DNA of 64,000 nucleotides from Saccharospirillum salsuginis (lineage in GTDB: Bacteria > Pseudomonadota > Gammaproteobacteria > Pseudomonadales > Natronospirillaceae), in the NCBI RefSeq assembly GCF_014651855.1, contig NZ_BMXR01000004.1, positions 124,001 to 188,000 on the forward strand, given 5' to 3'. How positions within the stretch are numbered: the first letter of the stretch is position 1; every line of letters starts with the position of its first letter. The position numbers were made by a program, and so were the translations under genes. This document shows, piece after piece, positions 1-10,419 of this stretch. The notes beneath the pieces were generated by a model. The model saw only the letters and a program-made list of their open reading frames with translations. It had not been told where the DNA came from and made no database searches.

Positions 1-708
1 GGGGCTGATGGTTAAGCGATCGCAGCCGGCCAGTGCTTCGATTTCACCGGCGTTACGGAAGCTGGCGCCCATGACGATGGTTTTGTAGCCATGGGACTTG
101 TAATGGTCGTAGATCGCGCGAACGCTGACCACGCCCGGATCGTCCTCGGCGGTGTATTCCTTGCCGGTGTCTTTCTTGTACCAGTCGAGGATACGACCGA
201 CGAACGGAGAGATCAGGGTGGCTCCGGCATCGGCACAGGCCTGGGCCTGTTCCATGCCGAACAACAACGTCATGTTGCAGTTGATGCCTTCCTGCTGCAG
301 CACCTTGGCGGCCTGGATGCCTTCCCAGGTGCTGGCGATCTTGATCAGGATGCGGTCGCGACTCCAGCCGTCGGCTTCGTACAGTTCGATCAGACGACGC
401 GCCTTGGCCAGTGTGGCTTCGGTGTTGAACGACAGGCGAGCGTCGACTTCGGTGGAGACGTAGCCGGGCACTTCTTGTAGGATTTCCGCGCCGATGGCGG
501 TCAGCAGGCGATCGATGCCATCATCGAAGTGTTCCGCCGCCTTCATGCTGCGGTGAATCAGGTCATCGTAGTGATTTCCCTGAATGGCCTTCAACACCAG
601 GGAGGGGTTCGTGGTCGCATCCTGTGGCTTGTATTTTTTAATGGCTTCGAGTTCACCGGTATCGGCGACGATGACGGTGTACTCTTTCAATTGATCAAGT
701 TTGCTCAT
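1..708 (-). CDS. tal: transaldolase, 3' end cut by window edge
   Basis: Transaldolase of the non-oxidative pentose phosphate pathway, which moves a dihydroxyacetone unit between sugar phosphates in the cytoplasm. The reverse strand from ATG at 708 reads open for 236 codons to the left edge with no stop, so roughly the last 80 residues of a typical 316-residue TalB are missing. The N-terminus ([20 protein letters not shown]) and the later stretches [16 protein letters not shown] and [13 protein letters not shown] are typical of the TalB subfamily. It lies 119 bp downstream of dusA on the same strand. Identity is firm; regulation cannot be judged. Confidence 0.95.
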   Translation of the reverse strand, partial: MSKLDQLKEYTVIVADTGELEAIKKYKPQDATTNPSLVLKAIQGNHYDDLIHRSMKAAEHFDDGIDRLLTAIGAEILQEVPGYVSTEVDARLSFNTEATLAKARRLIELYEADGWSRDRILIKIASTWEGIQAAKVLQQEGINCNMTLLFGMEQAQACADAGATLISPFVGRILDWYKKDTGKEYTAEDDPGVVSVRAIYDHYKSHGYKTIVMGASFRNAGEIEALAGCDRLTISP

Positions 709-827
709 CTCGACTCTCTGTAATCTGACCGATAGGTCAATTATGGTGACTTTTTCATCGGTTGTCACTGCGGGAGCTCCGACAAGGGAGGCTGCCCAAC
801 AACGTCGATGACGGTGAAAAGGTTGGT

Positions 828-1862
828 TCAGGCCGTCATCGGCTCTGTTTCCAGTAAACGCACCCGCGCGAGAGCTTCTCTGACCAGATCGGGGCTGGCC
901 CCGGCCTTGTGCATGCCCTCGCTCAGGACACGACGAAACTGGCGGGCGCCCGGTTGACCCTGGAACAGACCCAGAGTATGGCGCGCGAGGTATTTCAACG
1001 GCGTACCCTCAGCTGTTTTCGCCTCGATCCAGGCCAGATAGGCCTCGACCAGTTCACCCTGGCTCGCCAGAGGGGCTTCGCTGTCGTAGTAGGTCGGGTC
1101 GACGTCCTGAAGAATCAACGGGTTCTGGTAGGCTTCGCGACCCAGCATGACGCCGTCCAGCCCGTCGCGCAGCAGCGCAAGGCAAGCGTCGTGGGACTTC
1201 AAACCGCCATTGATGACGATGTTCAGGTGCGGGAAATCGGTTTTCAGGCGTTTGACGCGATCGTAATCAAGCGGCGGTATCTCGCGGTTTTCCTTCGGGC
1301 TGAGCCCTTGCAGGATCGCCTTTCGGGCGTGAACGATGTAGGTCCGGCAGCCGGATTCTGCCGTGGTGCCGACAAAGTCGCGCATGAACTCATAGCTGTC
1401 GAAGTCGTCGATGCCGATGCGGTGTTTGATGGTCACCGGTATCCCGGATGCGTCCCGCATGGCTTTGAGGCCATCGCCGACCAACTGCGCATGGCCCATC
1501 AGAATCGCGCCGATCATGCCGTTCTGGACCCGATCCGACGGGCAACCGGCGTTCAGGTTGACTTCGTCGTAGCCCCAGTCTTCGGCCATGGTGGCGCACT
1601 GGGCCAATTCCGCAGCGTCGGACCCACCGAGCTGCAAGGCAATCGGATGCTCGCTGGGGTCATACCGCAGGAAGCGGGCCCGGTCACCGTGTATCAGGGC
1701 GCCGGTGGTCACCATTTCCGTATAGAGCAGGGCCTTGTGCGTCAACAGCCGGTGGAACTGGCGACACTCGCTGGTGGTCCAGTCCATCATCGGGGCGACG
1801 CTGAAACGATGGGGGTAACTCAAAAAAGGCTCCGCGGGTTTGTTCGTTGAAAACCGGATCAA
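828..1862 (-). CDS. dusA: tRNA-dihydrouridine(20/20a) synthase DusA
   Basis: Flavin-dependent enzyme that reduces uridine to dihydrouridine in the D-loop of tRNAs. The 344-residue product has the Dus TIM barrel, with the [10 protein letters not shown] start of strand one at residues 20-29, the catalytic cysteine at residue 107 inside NAGCPSD, and the FMN phosphate-binding INGGL and [12 protein letters not shown] segments. Length and motifs fit DusA rather than DusB or DusC. The start used is TTG at 1862; its ribosome site is weak (AAGAGG about 13 bases upstream), so the exact N-terminus is uncertain. The conserved core starts at about residue 18 and is not affected. Confidence 0.95.
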   Translation of the reverse strand: MIRFSTNKPAEPFLSYPHRFSVAPMMDWTTSECRQFHRLLTHKALLYTEMVTTGALIHGDRARFLRYDPSEHPIALQLGGSDAAELAQCATMAEDWGYDEVNLNAGCPSDRVQNGMIGAILMGHAQLVGDGLKAMRDASGIPVTIKHRIGIDDFDSYEFMRDFVGTTAESGCRTYIVHARKAILQGLSPKENREIPPLDYDRVKRLKTDFPHLNIVINGGLKSHDACLALLRDGLDGVMLGREAYQNPLILQDVDPTYYDSEAPLASQGELVEAYLAWIEAKTAEGTPLKYLARHTLGLFQGQPGARQFRRVLSEGMHKAGASPDLVREALARVRLLETEPMTA

Positions 1863-1921
1863 ACGGTAAAAAGGGCCTCTTGGGAGACCCGGCGGACAGT
1901 ATAATTTATTTTCGAGTCAAA

Positions 1922-3436
1922 TTATAACCAGTTCGAGACCGCGAAGTAACCCAGCGACGCCATAACGAGGGTATAGGGGAGGGCCATCCAGACCATGCGG
2001 CCGTAGGACAGCCGCACCAGCGGTGCGATCGCGCTGGTCAGCAGAAAGAGGAAGGCCGCCTGGCCGTTGGGTGTGGCCACCGACGGCAGGTTGGTGCCGG
2101 TATTGATGGCGACGGTCAGCAAATCAAAGTGGTCGCGGCTGATGGTACCGGCTTCCAGAGCCGTCTTGACCTCGTTGATATAGACGGTGGCCACGAACAC
2201 GTTGTCGCTGATGGCCGACAGAACCCCGTTGGCGACGAAGAACATCCCGGGCTGGATGGATTCGGGCAAGGACAGAACCCAGGCGATGATGGGGGTGAAC
2301 AGGTGTTGGCTGTGAATGACCCCGACGATGGTGAAAAACACAACCAACAGGGCTGTGAAGGGCAGGGCTTCTTCGAACGCTTTGCCGATATTGTGTTCAT
2401 CGGTGATGCCGTTGAACGCGGTCAACAGTACGATCACACTCAAGCCGATCAAGCCGACTTCCGCCAGATGCAGGGCCAGACCCAGGATCAGCCAGACCGC
2501 GACGATAGCCTGGACAACCAGTTTGGCGACGTCCTTGCGGGTCCGTTTGCTGTGCTGGTGGGCTTCGAAGTCGGTCAGGATGCCGCGTACGGATTCGGGC
2601 AACTGGTCGCCATAGCCAAACCACTTCAGCTTTTCCAGTAATACGCAGGTTGTAAAGCCGGCGAACAGCACGGGAATCGTGACCGGTGCCATGCGCAGGA
2701 AGAATTCCTTGAAGTCCCAGCCGGCGATGTGGGCGATCAGCAGGTTCTGGGGTTCACCGACCAGGGTGCAGACACCGCCCAGGGCTGTCCCGACGGCACC
2801 GTGCATCAACAAAGAGCGCAGGAAGCCGCGAAAGGCATCCAAGTCTTCCCGGTGCAGGTCCTCGACGGAGTCGTCCTCGCTGTGATCGTGGCCCTTATGG
2901 TGGAAATGCTTGCCGGAGGCGACCTTGTGATAGACGGAATAGAAGCCGACCGCCACGCTGATCAGAACGGCGGTTACGGTGAGGGCGTCGAGAAAGGCCG
3001 AAAGGAAAGCCGCGGCCATGCTGAACATCAGTGACAGCAGGATCTTGGAACGGATATTCAGCAACAGTTTGGTGAATGTGAACAGCAGCAGGTCCTTCAT
3101 GAAATAAATGCCGGCGACCATGAAGATCAGCAACAGCAGGACGGGCAGGTTGGTCGCCACCTCGTGGTACACCACCTCGGGATTGGTCAGGCCGATGGCG
3201 ACGGACTCGATGGCCAGCAGGCCACCCGGTTGCAACGGGTAGCATTTCAGGGCCATGGCCAGGGTGAAGATGAATTCACCGATCAGCAGCCAGCCGACCA
3301 CCAGGGGGCCCTGCTCGCCGAGGGCGAACATCAGAATCGGGTTCATGATCAGGAAGGCGACAATGACTTTCTTGTACCAGGCGGGGCTGTGGCCGAGAAA
3401 GTTATAGACAAAGGACTGGGGTAGCGTTGTGTTCAT
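1922..3436 (-). CDS. nhaB: Na+/H+ antiporter NhaB
   Basis: Inner-membrane sodium/proton antiporter for Na+ extrusion and pH control. The 504-residue product matches the usual NhaB length (about 500-515). It begins with the conserved [14 protein letters not shown] stretch, has about a dozen hydrophobic segments, and a charged histidine- and glutamate-rich loop near residues 175-200. The [17 protein letters not shown] and [20 protein letters not shown] stretches in the last third are hallmarks of the family. ATG start at 3436. It is transcribed away from fimL across a 487-bp intergenic region. A sodium antiporter of this type suits a marine or halotolerant organism. Confidence 0.96.
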   Translation of the reverse strand: MNTTLPQSFVYNFLGHSPAWYKKVIVAFLIMNPILMFALGEQGPLVVGWLLIGEFIFTLAMALKCYPLQPGGLLAIESVAIGLTNPEVVYHEVATNLPVLLLLIFMVAGIYFMKDLLLFTFTKLLLNIRSKILLSLMFSMAAAFLSAFLDALTVTAVLISVAVGFYSVYHKVASGKHFHHKGHDHSEDDSVEDLHREDLDAFRGFLRSLLMHGAVGTALGGVCTLVGEPQNLLIAHIAGWDFKEFFLRMAPVTIPVLFAGFTTCVLLEKLKWFGYGDQLPESVRGILTDFEAHQHSKRTRKDVAKLVVQAIVAVWLILGLALHLAEVGLIGLSVIVLLTAFNGITDEHNIGKAFEEALPFTALLVVFFTIVGVIHSQHLFTPIIAWVLSLPESIQPGMFFVANGVLSAISDNVFVATVYINEVKTALEAGTISRDHFDLLTVAINTGTNLPSVATPNGQAAFLFLLTSAIAPLVRLSYGRMVWMALPYTLVMASLGYFAVSNWL

Positions 3437-3923
3437 GCTGTGCTCTTGGGTTCAAAATGAAAGCGGTGCGGTCACATCCGGTCGGGCTGGGTGGGATGTG
3501 CCGTGTCGGCAATCGACTGTCCAAAAACAGGAAGGGTTGTCCCGGGCGGGGCAACGGCGGATGCGCAGACGCTCTGACTTCCTGGTTCAGGACACCGGAC
3601 TGGCGACGGAGTCCCGAAACAGAGTGAAGGGCTGTATCGGGAGCTCTCGAATGGCGCGCTCAAACTACTGATTTTCAACTTTTTTTCAAGTGAAATGTCC
3701 GATTTCCTGAAAGAAACCGACTTTTCGCAATAAACCAAGGGCGCTTGTTTCAGGTGAAACATGCACTTTCCGTCCTAAATATGTGCTTTTATTAACAAAA
3801 AGAGTGTGAAACACTGATGAATTGGGTGCATGGGCGGTATACTCAGCTCGAAGTGGGCGAGGCCGGCCTGTCAGAAACGAATGAAAGGCCAGGTCTTCGT
3901 CATAGCAATACAGAGGCCCCAGG
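3437..3923. promoter_or_regulatory. 487-bp divergent intergenic region nhaB / fimL with repeated GTGAAA palindromes
   Basis: No convincing gene is present; the ORFs that cross it lack support on both strands. It must hold the promoters of nhaB (minus) and fimL (plus). Two related palindromes occur: TTTCAAGTGAAA at 3684-3695 and TTTCAGGTGAAA at 3748-3759, the second within TGTTTCAGGTGAAACA (3746-3761). A further GTGTGAAACAC occurs near 3805. The spacing of the first two is about 64 bp. Function is not known; they could be operators. Confidence 0.4.
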
Positions 3924-5579
3924 ATGAGTACAGCGACTTCAAAGGAAGCCATAAAAACCGAGCTGGAAGCGACCTTGCAGCAGGCCCAGTCCGCCTTGGA
4001 ATCGTTCAGCGACGACACGGCCGATCTGTCCCAGCTCGAGCAGGCGCAGGATTTGATTGGCCAGACACGCGGCATTTTTCAGGTGCTCGAAGAACCGGGT
4101 GCGGTGTCTTTGTGTGATGAATTCAACGCCCTGATCAACGCCATACCCACCGGCGAAAGCGGAGACAGCGATCAGGTTCGCCCCAAACTCGATGCCATCA
4201 GTCAGGGTTTGGTGGTTTTGAACCGGTATCTGGAATTCCTCAGTCTGGGCCGTAAGGCGATTCCGGCCGTACTGCTGCCGACGATGAACAACGTTCGCAA
4301 GGCGCGCGGTGTATCCGGTCTCGGTGAGGGACACTTTTTCCAGTTTTCGTTCAAGCCGGGTAAACCACCCACGAAAAAGCCATTTCAGTTTTCGAACGAT
4401 GTGGTGATCCAGTTGAAAAAGTTCCGCCATATGTATCAGGCGGGCTTGCTGCATCTGATTCGGGGTGAACGCACGGCCGGCGCCTTCCGGTATATGGGGC
4501 TGGCGCTGAATCGTATCGATCAACTGTTGGCCAACGCACCCTGTGCCCCGCTGTGGTGGGTGGCTTCCGGGGCGCTGGAGTCGATGGCGCAACGCGGCGC
4601 CAACATGACCGGGCCGCGCAAGCTGCTGTTCGCCCATCTCGACCGGCACCTGAAAGACCTGATTCGAGGCGCCCCGAAATCCCTGGAGCGCCCGCCATCG
4701 CTGCCGTTGATGAAAGAATTCCTGTTCCTGCTGGCGCTCAACAAGTCCGACAGCCTGCGCGCCCGTCAGGTGGCCAAGTTCTATCGACTGCCGGAGTTGA
4801 GCTACACCGAAGACACCCTGGAAGAGCAGCGTCAAATGCTGTTCAGTCCCGGTCGCGGTGTTCTGTCCAGTGTTTCGGAAGCGCTGAAGGAAGACATCGC
4901 CGCGATCAAGGAGATCGTCGACCAGGCGGCGCGTCACGACGGTGGGTTCTCCGCGCGTGCGCTGCAGGAGAAAATCGCCAAGGTCGCCGATGTCTACGTC
5001 ATGCTGGGGCTGCAAAGCCCCGCCAACGTACTGAAGCAGCAGGCCGCCGTTGTCGCTGACTGGGCCGATAACGCCGCCCCGACCGACGAACAACTGCTGA
5101 AGATCGCCGATGCCGTTCTTTACGCCGAGAGTGCGCTGTCCCGCGTGCTTCAGGGGCAGCGTCAACTCGAAGGCAGTGGCGACAACAAGGCGGCGCAAGC
5201 CCAGTTGCACGAAGCCCGGGTGGTGCTCATCGACGAAGCCGAGGCGGGTCTGGCGTTGGCCAAGCGGGCTATTACGGCCTATATGGACTCCCAGGGCGAT
5301 AAACTGCATCTGGCCAATGTGGTGCCGACCCTGCGCGGTGTGAAGGGGGCGTTTGTCTTCCTCGACAGCATGACGGCGGCGGATCTGATCGAACGCGCCA
5401 TTCGGTTCATTGAGCGTGATCTCAGCGAGTCGGGCACCATGGTCGATCCGCATCAGTTGGAAGCCTTCGCCGATGCGCTGTCCAGTCTGGAGTTCTTCCT
5501 CGAAGGGTTGCTGAACGACACGGCGAACGAGGACATCCTCAAGCTCGCCAAACACAGCCTGGCGTCCCTGTCGGTCTAG
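3924..5579 (+). CDS. fimL: FimL-like type IV pilus / twitching regulator
   Basis: FimL in Pseudomonas is a cytoplasmic regulator of type IV pilus assembly and twitching that works through cAMP signalling with FimV and the Chp system. It resembles the N-terminal part of the ChpA kinase but lacks working phosphotransfer histidines. The 551-residue product is close to the family length (about 560). It is soluble, rich in helices, and contains the typical LSLGRKAIPAVLLPTMNNVRKARG stretch early on, here starting near residue 110. ATG at 3924 follows a GAGG site. A small membrane-protein gene follows after 26 bp. The assignment rests on recognised sequence character and gene neighbourhood, not on a search. 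Confidence 0.75.
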   Translation: MSTATSKEAIKTELEATLQQAQSALESFSDDTADLSQLEQAQDLIGQTRGIFQVLEEPGAVSLCDEFNALINAIPTGESGDSDQVRPKLDAISQGLVVLNRYLEFLSLGRKAIPAVLLPTMNNVRKARGVSGLGEGHFFQFSFKPGKPPTKKPFQFSNDVVIQLKKFRHMYQAGLLHLIRGERTAGAFRYMGLALNRIDQLLANAPCAPLWWVASGALESMAQRGANMTGPRKLLFAHLDRHLKDLIRGAPKSLERPPSLPLMKEFLFLLALNKSDSLRARQVAKFYRLPELSYTEDTLEEQRQMLFSPGRGVLSSVSEALKEDIAAIKEIVDQAARHDGGFSARALQEKIAKVADVYVMLGLQSPANVLKQQAAVVADWADNAAPTDEQLLKIADAVLYAESALSRVLQGQRQLEGSGDNKAAQAQLHEARVVLIDEAEAGLALAKRAITAYMDSQGDKLHLANVVPTLRGVKGAFVFLDSMTAADLIERAIRFIERDLSESGTMVDPHQLEAFADALSSLEFFLEGLLNDTANEDILKLAKHSLASLSV

Positions 5580-5605
5580 TTACGGATTCAGGGACGGAAC
5601 CCGTT

Positions 5606-6256
5606 ATGACAACACTCTGGCCGCTTTATCTAATCCTTCTGCCCGTCGGCATTCTCTTGCTGGCGGTGGCCCTGCGCCTCCTGTTCCAGCGAGGTTGGGT
5701 GGGGGGCTTCCTGCGCGGTCTGGTTGGCCTGGGCGCTCTGGCGTCATTGGTCCTGCTGGGCTTGTTGTTGGTGGATCTGTCGGCTTTTCGGGCGCTCAGC
5801 CAGGAAACCGTGGTCGCCACCCTGTCTTTCCGTCAGCTGGATTCCCAGCACTACGAAGCCCAGGTCGCACCCATTGGTCGGTCGGAGCCGATGTCATTCG
5901 AGGTTCGAGGTGACCAATGGCAGGTCGACGCGCGGGTGCTCAACTGGCAAGGTCCCCTGGCGGTTCTGGGTATGGAGCCTCTGTATCGATTGGAACGGTT
6001 TTCCGGTCGTTACCTGGACCTGGAGCAGGAGCGGAACGCTTCTCGCAGTGTCTATGAGTTGGAAGGTGGCCATTGGCTGGACGCCGCCGACATTGTGCCC
6101 CGGCTGCCCTGGGTTAACAGTCGATTCGGCAGTGCGGCCTATATGCCCATGGTGGACGGCGGATTGTTCGAGGTGGGAATGACGGCGAGAGGACTGGTAG
6201 CCCGGCCGGTTAATCAACCGGCGCGGGAAGCCGTGGACGACTGGTTCTCAGAGTGA
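5606..6256 (+). CDS. conserved membrane protein, probably co-transcribed with fimL
   Basis: A 216-residue protein with two hydrophobic segments at about residues 6-24 and 32-52, followed by a soluble domain of about 150 residues that should face the periplasm or be membrane-anchored. The soluble part is rich in beta-prone residues (VATLSFRQLDSQHYEAQV). Proteins of this kind are often loosely named cation/multidrug efflux pumps in databases, but the sequence shows no transporter architecture, so no function is assigned. It begins 26 bp after fimL, and its 3' end overlaps the convergent SCP2 gene by 9 bp. Confidence 0.8.
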   Translation: MTTLWPLYLILLPVGILLLAVALRLLFQRGWVGGFLRGLVGLGALASLVLLGLLLVDLSAFRALSQETVVATLSFRQLDSQHYEAQVAPIGRSEPMSFEVRGDQWQVDARVLNWQGPLAVLGMEPLYRLERFSGRYLDLEQERNASRSVYELEGGHWLDAADIVPRLPWVNSRFGSAAYMPMVDGGLFEVGMTARGLVARPVNQPAREAVDDWFSE

Positions 6257-6562
6257 GAACAGGTCGGACAGGCGGGTAGCCAGCATCATGTCGCCTTCGG
6301 TGCGAAGCCGGCCGGCCATGAAGGCTTGCATGCCGTTCAGGTCGCCGCTGACGATTTCCTTCAAGGTGTCGCTGTCCATGATCAGGGTGACGGACGGGTC
6401 GTCGTGCTCACCCTGACCCAGCTTGCAGCTGCCGTCTTCGACGATCAGGTGGTAAGTGTCGGCGTCTTCGATGCTGAACTGGAAGACGACATCCATGCCG
6501 GAGGCGGCATCGGCGTTGAAACGGGATTCGATATTGCTGAAGTGTTCGGCGATAGAGGTCAT
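6248..6562 (-). CDS. SCP2 sterol-binding domain protein
   Basis: A 104-residue stand-alone SCP2 domain. The family binds lipids or acyl chains in a hydrophobic tunnel; the physiological ligand in bacteria is generally unknown. The visible pattern is typical: a VVFQFSIEDADTYHLIVEDGSC beta-hairpin region, a VTLIMDSDTLKEIVSGDLNGMQAFMAGRLRTEGDM stretch and a short C-terminal helix. The gene is convergent with the preceding membrane-protein gene (9-bp overlap) and divergent from sohB, with 113 bp between the two starts. Confidence 0.9.
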   Translation of the reverse strand: MTSIAEHFSNIESRFNADAASGMDVVFQFSIEDADTYHLIVEDGSCKLGQGEHDDPSVTLIMDSDTLKEIVSGDLNGMQAFMAGRLRTEGDMMLATRLSDLFSL

Positions 6563-6675
6563 CTGGGTCTCCTGTCTGGTGGTGGTCGCGATGACGATGC
6601 TGGCATTGTAGGAGGGCCCCGGTCTAAAATCAAACGAATGTTTGAAACGTGAGTTTAAATCGGAGGAGCGCCATT

Positions 6676-7674
6676 TTGTGGTCTGATTATTTCCTGTTTG
6701 TATTGAAAGCCGTCACTGTGCTGGTGGTTGTGGTCGTCGCCGTGGCCGCTATTGCCCGGGCCTCGCGTGCCGGGGGTGAGGGCAGTGAAGGTCGATTGGT
6801 GGTTAGGAAGTTAAATGAACGGCTGCGCCAGCAAGGAGACGCCATTCGCCATGCCGTTTTTGAAAAAAAGGCACTCAAAGCTTATCAGAAGGCGGAAAAG
6901 TCCGAACGCAAGGCGGAAAAGTCGGGTGAAAAACCCCTTACCTGGGTGCTGACGTTCAAAGGCGATATTCAGGCGTCCCAGGTGGACTCGTTGCGACAGG
7001 AGGTCAGTGCCATTCTGCAGGTCGCTCGACGTGAGGAAGAAGTCGTCGTCGTGCTCGAAAGCCCCGGCGGCGCGGTCAGTGGCTATGGCCTGGCGGCGTC
7101 CCAATTGGCTCGACTGCGCGACGAAGGCCTGAAACTGACGGTTTGCGTCGATAAGGTGGCCGCCAGTGGCGGGTACATGATGGCCTGTGTGGCCCATCGG
7201 ATCATCGCCGCGCCATTTGCCATCGTCGGCTCCATCGGAGTGCTGGCCCAGGTACCCAACATCCATCAGCTGTTGAAGCGCCACGACATCGACGTTGAAG
7301 TGCTGACGGCGGGTCGTCACAAGGCGCCGCTGACCTTGATGGGAGAGAAAACCGAGGAAGGCCGGGACAAGTTCCTGTCCGATCTTCAGGGCATCCATGA
7401 TCGCTTCAAGGGACTGGTCGGTCGTTATCGGCCGAATCTCGAGCTGGAGCGCGTCACAGAAGGGGATTTCTGGTTGGCCGAGGATGCGCTGGAGTTGGCG
7501 CTGATCGATGAAATCGGCACCAGCGATGCCTATCTGGCTTCTCTGGTCTCCGATCGGGAAGTGGTCGGCGTGAAATGGAAGCCCAAGAAGAAGTTGAAAG
7601 TCCACATCAAAACGGCGGCCTCGGCCTTGATGGACGGTGGTCTGGATCGTCTGTCGCGTCGGGTGTTGCCTTAA
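6676..7674 (+). CDS. sohB: SohB-family signal-peptide-peptidase-like serine protease
   Basis: Inner-membrane protease of the S49 family, a relative of SppA, with its active site facing the periplasm. From TTG at 6676 the product has 332 residues: an N-terminal membrane anchor (about residues 5-28), a basic linker, then the protease domain. The catalytic serine lies in AASGGYMMAC (Ser164) and the lysine in AGRHKAPL (Lys216). I chose the TTG because GGAGGA sits 8 bases before it and the protein then starts MWSDYF, as in relatives; the longer reading from GTG at 6649 places the ribosome site inside the gene. The C-terminal LSRRVLP end is typical. Confidence 0.92.
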   Translation: MWSDYFLFVLKAVTVLVVVVVAVAAIARASRAGGEGSEGRLVVRKLNERLRQQGDAIRHAVFEKKALKAYQKAEKSERKAEKSGEKPLTWVLTFKGDIQASQVDSLRQEVSAILQVARREEEVVVVLESPGGAVSGYGLAASQLARLRDEGLKLTVCVDKVAASGGYMMACVAHRIIAAPFAIVGSIGVLAQVPNIHQLLKRHDIDVEVLTAGRHKAPLTLMGEKTEEGRDKFLSDLQGIHDRFKGLVGRYRPNLELERVTEGDFWLAEDALELALIDEIGTSDAYLASLVSDREVVGVKWKPKKKLKVHIKTAASALMDGGLDRLSRRVLP

Positions 7675-7716
7675 GGAATGGACAGCCGGGCAATCCTGCC
7701 CGGCTGTCGGAGGGAG

Positions 7717-9473
7717 TTACTGAATCCGGGTGACGTCTACATACAGCGTGAGCCGTTGGCCCGGCTGCAAATACTTCTGATCAATCCGGTTCCAGCGTTC
7801 GATATCGGCGATTCGAACATTGAATTTATTGGCGATGCGGTACAGGGAGTCGCCCTGGCGCACGACGTAACCCACCTTTCTCACCACTTCACGGTTGTTG
7901 CGGATGACGCTGGTGTTGTCCTGGTCGATCCAGACAGCCAGGGTCTGGCCCGGACGCAGAACGTCCTTCGGCGCCATATTGTTCCAGCGAGCCAGGCTCT
8001 GGACGCTGACATCGTATTCCCGTGAGATGTCCCAGAACGTATCGCCGGTCCGGACCTGATGGTCGATACGGGTCCGATCGCCGCCCGCCAGGGAGTTTTG
8101 GCGCCGGGCGAGGCGTTGTCCGGCGCTCATGCTGTATTCGGAGCTGTCGGCCGAGGCGGTCGGGATCATCAGCGCGTCGCCGGCACGGATCAGCGAGCCG
8201 TTGATCTCGTTGGCCTGGCGAATCGTCTCAACGGTGACGTTGAACTGACGCGCGATGGTCAGCAGGGAATCACCGGGCTGGATGGTGTAGCGTTGCCAGG
8301 CCATCCGGGAATCGGTGGGCAGTTCCGTCAGTCGTTCCCGGAACAATTCGGCCCTGTCGGCGAAGACCAGAAGGCGATGCGGGCCGTTCGGATTGGTCGC
8401 CCACTGGTTGTAGCCCGGGTTGAGCAGATAGAGGTCGCTCAGATCCATATCCGCCAACTCGGCGGCTTGTGCCAGATCGATCTGACCGCCCGTGTCGACG
8501 ACCGCGAAATAGGGTTCGGTGGAAATTTCGGGCAGTTCGATGCCGTATTGTTCGGGGGAGTGGATGAGTTTGCCCAGAGCGAACATCTTGGGCACATACG
8601 CCTCGGTCTCGCGCGGCAGGTCCAGATTCCAGAAGTCCGTCGGCTTGCCGGCGGCCTGGTTGCGGCGCACCGCTTTCAGTACTGTGCCGGGCCCCGAGTT
8701 GTAGGCGGCCAGGGCCAACAGCCAGTCGCCATCGAACATCCGGTTCAGTTGATCCAGGTATTCCAGGGCGGCGCGGGTCGAGTCCACGACATCGCGGCGG
8801 CCGTCGTACCACCAGTCCTGCTTGAGGTCGAACATGCGTCCGGTCGATGGAATGAATTGCCACATGCCGGCGGCGCTGCCGTGCGAGTAGGCGAACGGAT
8901 CGAAGGCGCTTTCCACGATGGGAAGCAGGGCCAGGTCCAGGGCATGTCGCGGGCTTCGAGTTCGGCGATGATGTGGTGCATGTATCGGCCGGCCCGCTCG
9001 CTGACGCGGTCGAAATAGCTCTGATGGCTGGCATACCAGCGCAATTGCGTCATGATGCGGGGGTTCTCCAGGCTCAGATCGAACTGGAAGCCGCGACGCA
9101 GTGCCTGGTAGAGATCTTCGGGGTAGTGCGCATAGGGGTCGTAGACTTCCCGTGCGCGCTGGTTTTCCTCGCTGAGATCGGGGTGAGTGGAGAAGAGATC
9201 CGGAGTTTGGGTCAAGGTGGCGAGAAGAGGGTCAAAGACGGGAGCGGGGTCGTCGGAGGGGGCTGGGGCGGCCGATGTGGTGGTCGCTGCCGCGTCGGCC
9301 GTCGCCGACCCGTCCGTCGTCGCGGCCGCATTGGCCACGGGCGACGGATCCTCGCTCGTCGAGACTTCTTTCTTGGATCCCTTGTTCAGGACGCTCAAGC
9401 CGGGCACTGTACTGCAACCGCTGGTAATAAGGCCCGTAAAGACCAGCGGCAGGATCAGTCGAATGGAACGCAT
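7717..9473 (-). pseudogene. mltD: membrane-bound lytic transglycosylase MltD with LysM repeats, frameshifted
   Basis: MltD cleaves peptidoglycan glycan strands from the outer-membrane inner leaflet. The N-terminal frame (9473 down to about 8943) has a lipoprotein signal with lipobox ITSGC and runs to ELEARDMP. The C-terminal frame (about 8940 to 7717) continues LDLALLPIVESAFDPFAYSHG, with the catalytic glutamate of the ES motif, the rest of the SLT domain, and three LysM domains (near 8285-8150, 8070-7950 and 7885-7755). The two frames join at the GGG run at 8940-8942 (CCC on the coding strand), where one C appears to be missing. Restored, the protein would have about 585 residues. All else is intact, so a sequencing error or a very recent mutation is likely. 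Confidence 0.9.
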
Positions 9474-9624
9474 GTAATGTGTCGTTTTTATGAGTTTTTG
9501 AAGCTGGATTCAAGTTGGGGGATAATTCTATGTTGGTGACGGTGGGTGCCGCAAGCCAATCAGGGCGACTTATGTCATGGTTTCGCATTAAATATCGGCT
9601 AATCGCGGCATAAAAGAGGATATT

Positions 9625-10419
9625 TTGCACAAACGACTCGGCCAGCAGGTAAAACACTTGATTCATTCCGGTCCCAAAAACATACGGGTCCAGGAAGAAG
9701 CTTTATCGCGCTGGTATCGCACGCCCATGGGGCAGCGGCTGATCAATATCGAGCGCCAATTGGTGTCGCGGGCGCTGTCCGGTCGGTTCGGCTCTCATTT
9801 GCTGCAGCTGGATACCGGCCTGCACGAACCGCTGTTCGAAAAGCGACTGTTCGGGTGCGGAACACTGGTCAGCCAGTTGGACAACCGAGCCCCCAGCCCC
9901 CTGGTGCTGGCCGACGCCGAGGCGTTGCCGTTCGAGCCGGAGAGCATCGACGCGCTGGTGATGCACCACACGCTGGACCATTGCGAGAACCCGTATCAGG
10001 CCGTGCGCGAAGCCGCCCAGGTACTCAAGCCCGGTGGCTTGCTGATCATCGTCGGGTTCAATCCGTTCAGCAGTTGGGGAATGCGGGCCATGGTCAGTCG
10101 CAATCGGGCCGGCTTGTGGCGGTCGCGATTCATCCGCAGCGGTCGGGTGGCCGACTGGATGCAATTGCTCGATTTCGAAATCGAACGACACGAAAAACAC
10201 GTCTTCTCACCACCGTTCAATCGCCCGAACTGGATGACGCATCTCGGCGCCCTGGGACGGATGCAGAAAACCCTGTTACCCGCCACCGGAGCCGTCTATT
10301 TAATGGTGGGCTGCAAGCAGGTGGTGGGTCGAATCAACAGTCGCGCTCGCTGGCGGGCCCGGCCCGTGCTGGAATCCGGTCTGGCGAGCCGTACCATCAG
10401 GAATCGATATGACGACTAA
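9625..10419 (+). CDS. class I SAM-dependent methyltransferase
   Basis: A 264-residue methyltransferase of the methyltransferase-11 type. The cofactor-binding region is seen as [31 protein letters not shown] (about residues 92-122) and [23 protein letters not shown] (133-155). A gene of this type regularly stands between mltD or gloB and rnhA in Pseudomonas-like genomes; its substrate is unknown. The start is TTG at 9625 with AAGAGGA just upstream. The 3' end overlaps the rnhA start by 11 bp, which suggests translational coupling. Confidence 0.85.
   Translation: MHKRLGQQVKHLIHSGPKNIRVQEEALSRWYRTPMGQRLINIERQLVSRALSGRFGSHLLQLDTGLHEPLFEKRLFGCGTLVSQLDNRAPSPLVLADAEALPFEPESIDALVMHHTLDHCENPYQAVREAAQVLKPGGLLIIVGFNPFSSWGMRAMVSRNRAGLWRSRFIRSGRVADWMQLLDFEIERHEKHVFSPPFNRPNWMTHLGALGRMQKTLLPATGAVYLMVGCKQVVGRINSRARWRARPVLESGLASRTIRNRYDD

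Noticed and set aside
3686..4075. 129-codon minus-strand frame in the nhaB / fimL region
   Set aside because: Mostly antisense to fimL, no motif, no ribosome site.
3939..5555. 538-codon minus-strand open frame across fimL
   Set aside because: Antisense shadow of fimL; composition and lack of motifs do not support a gene.
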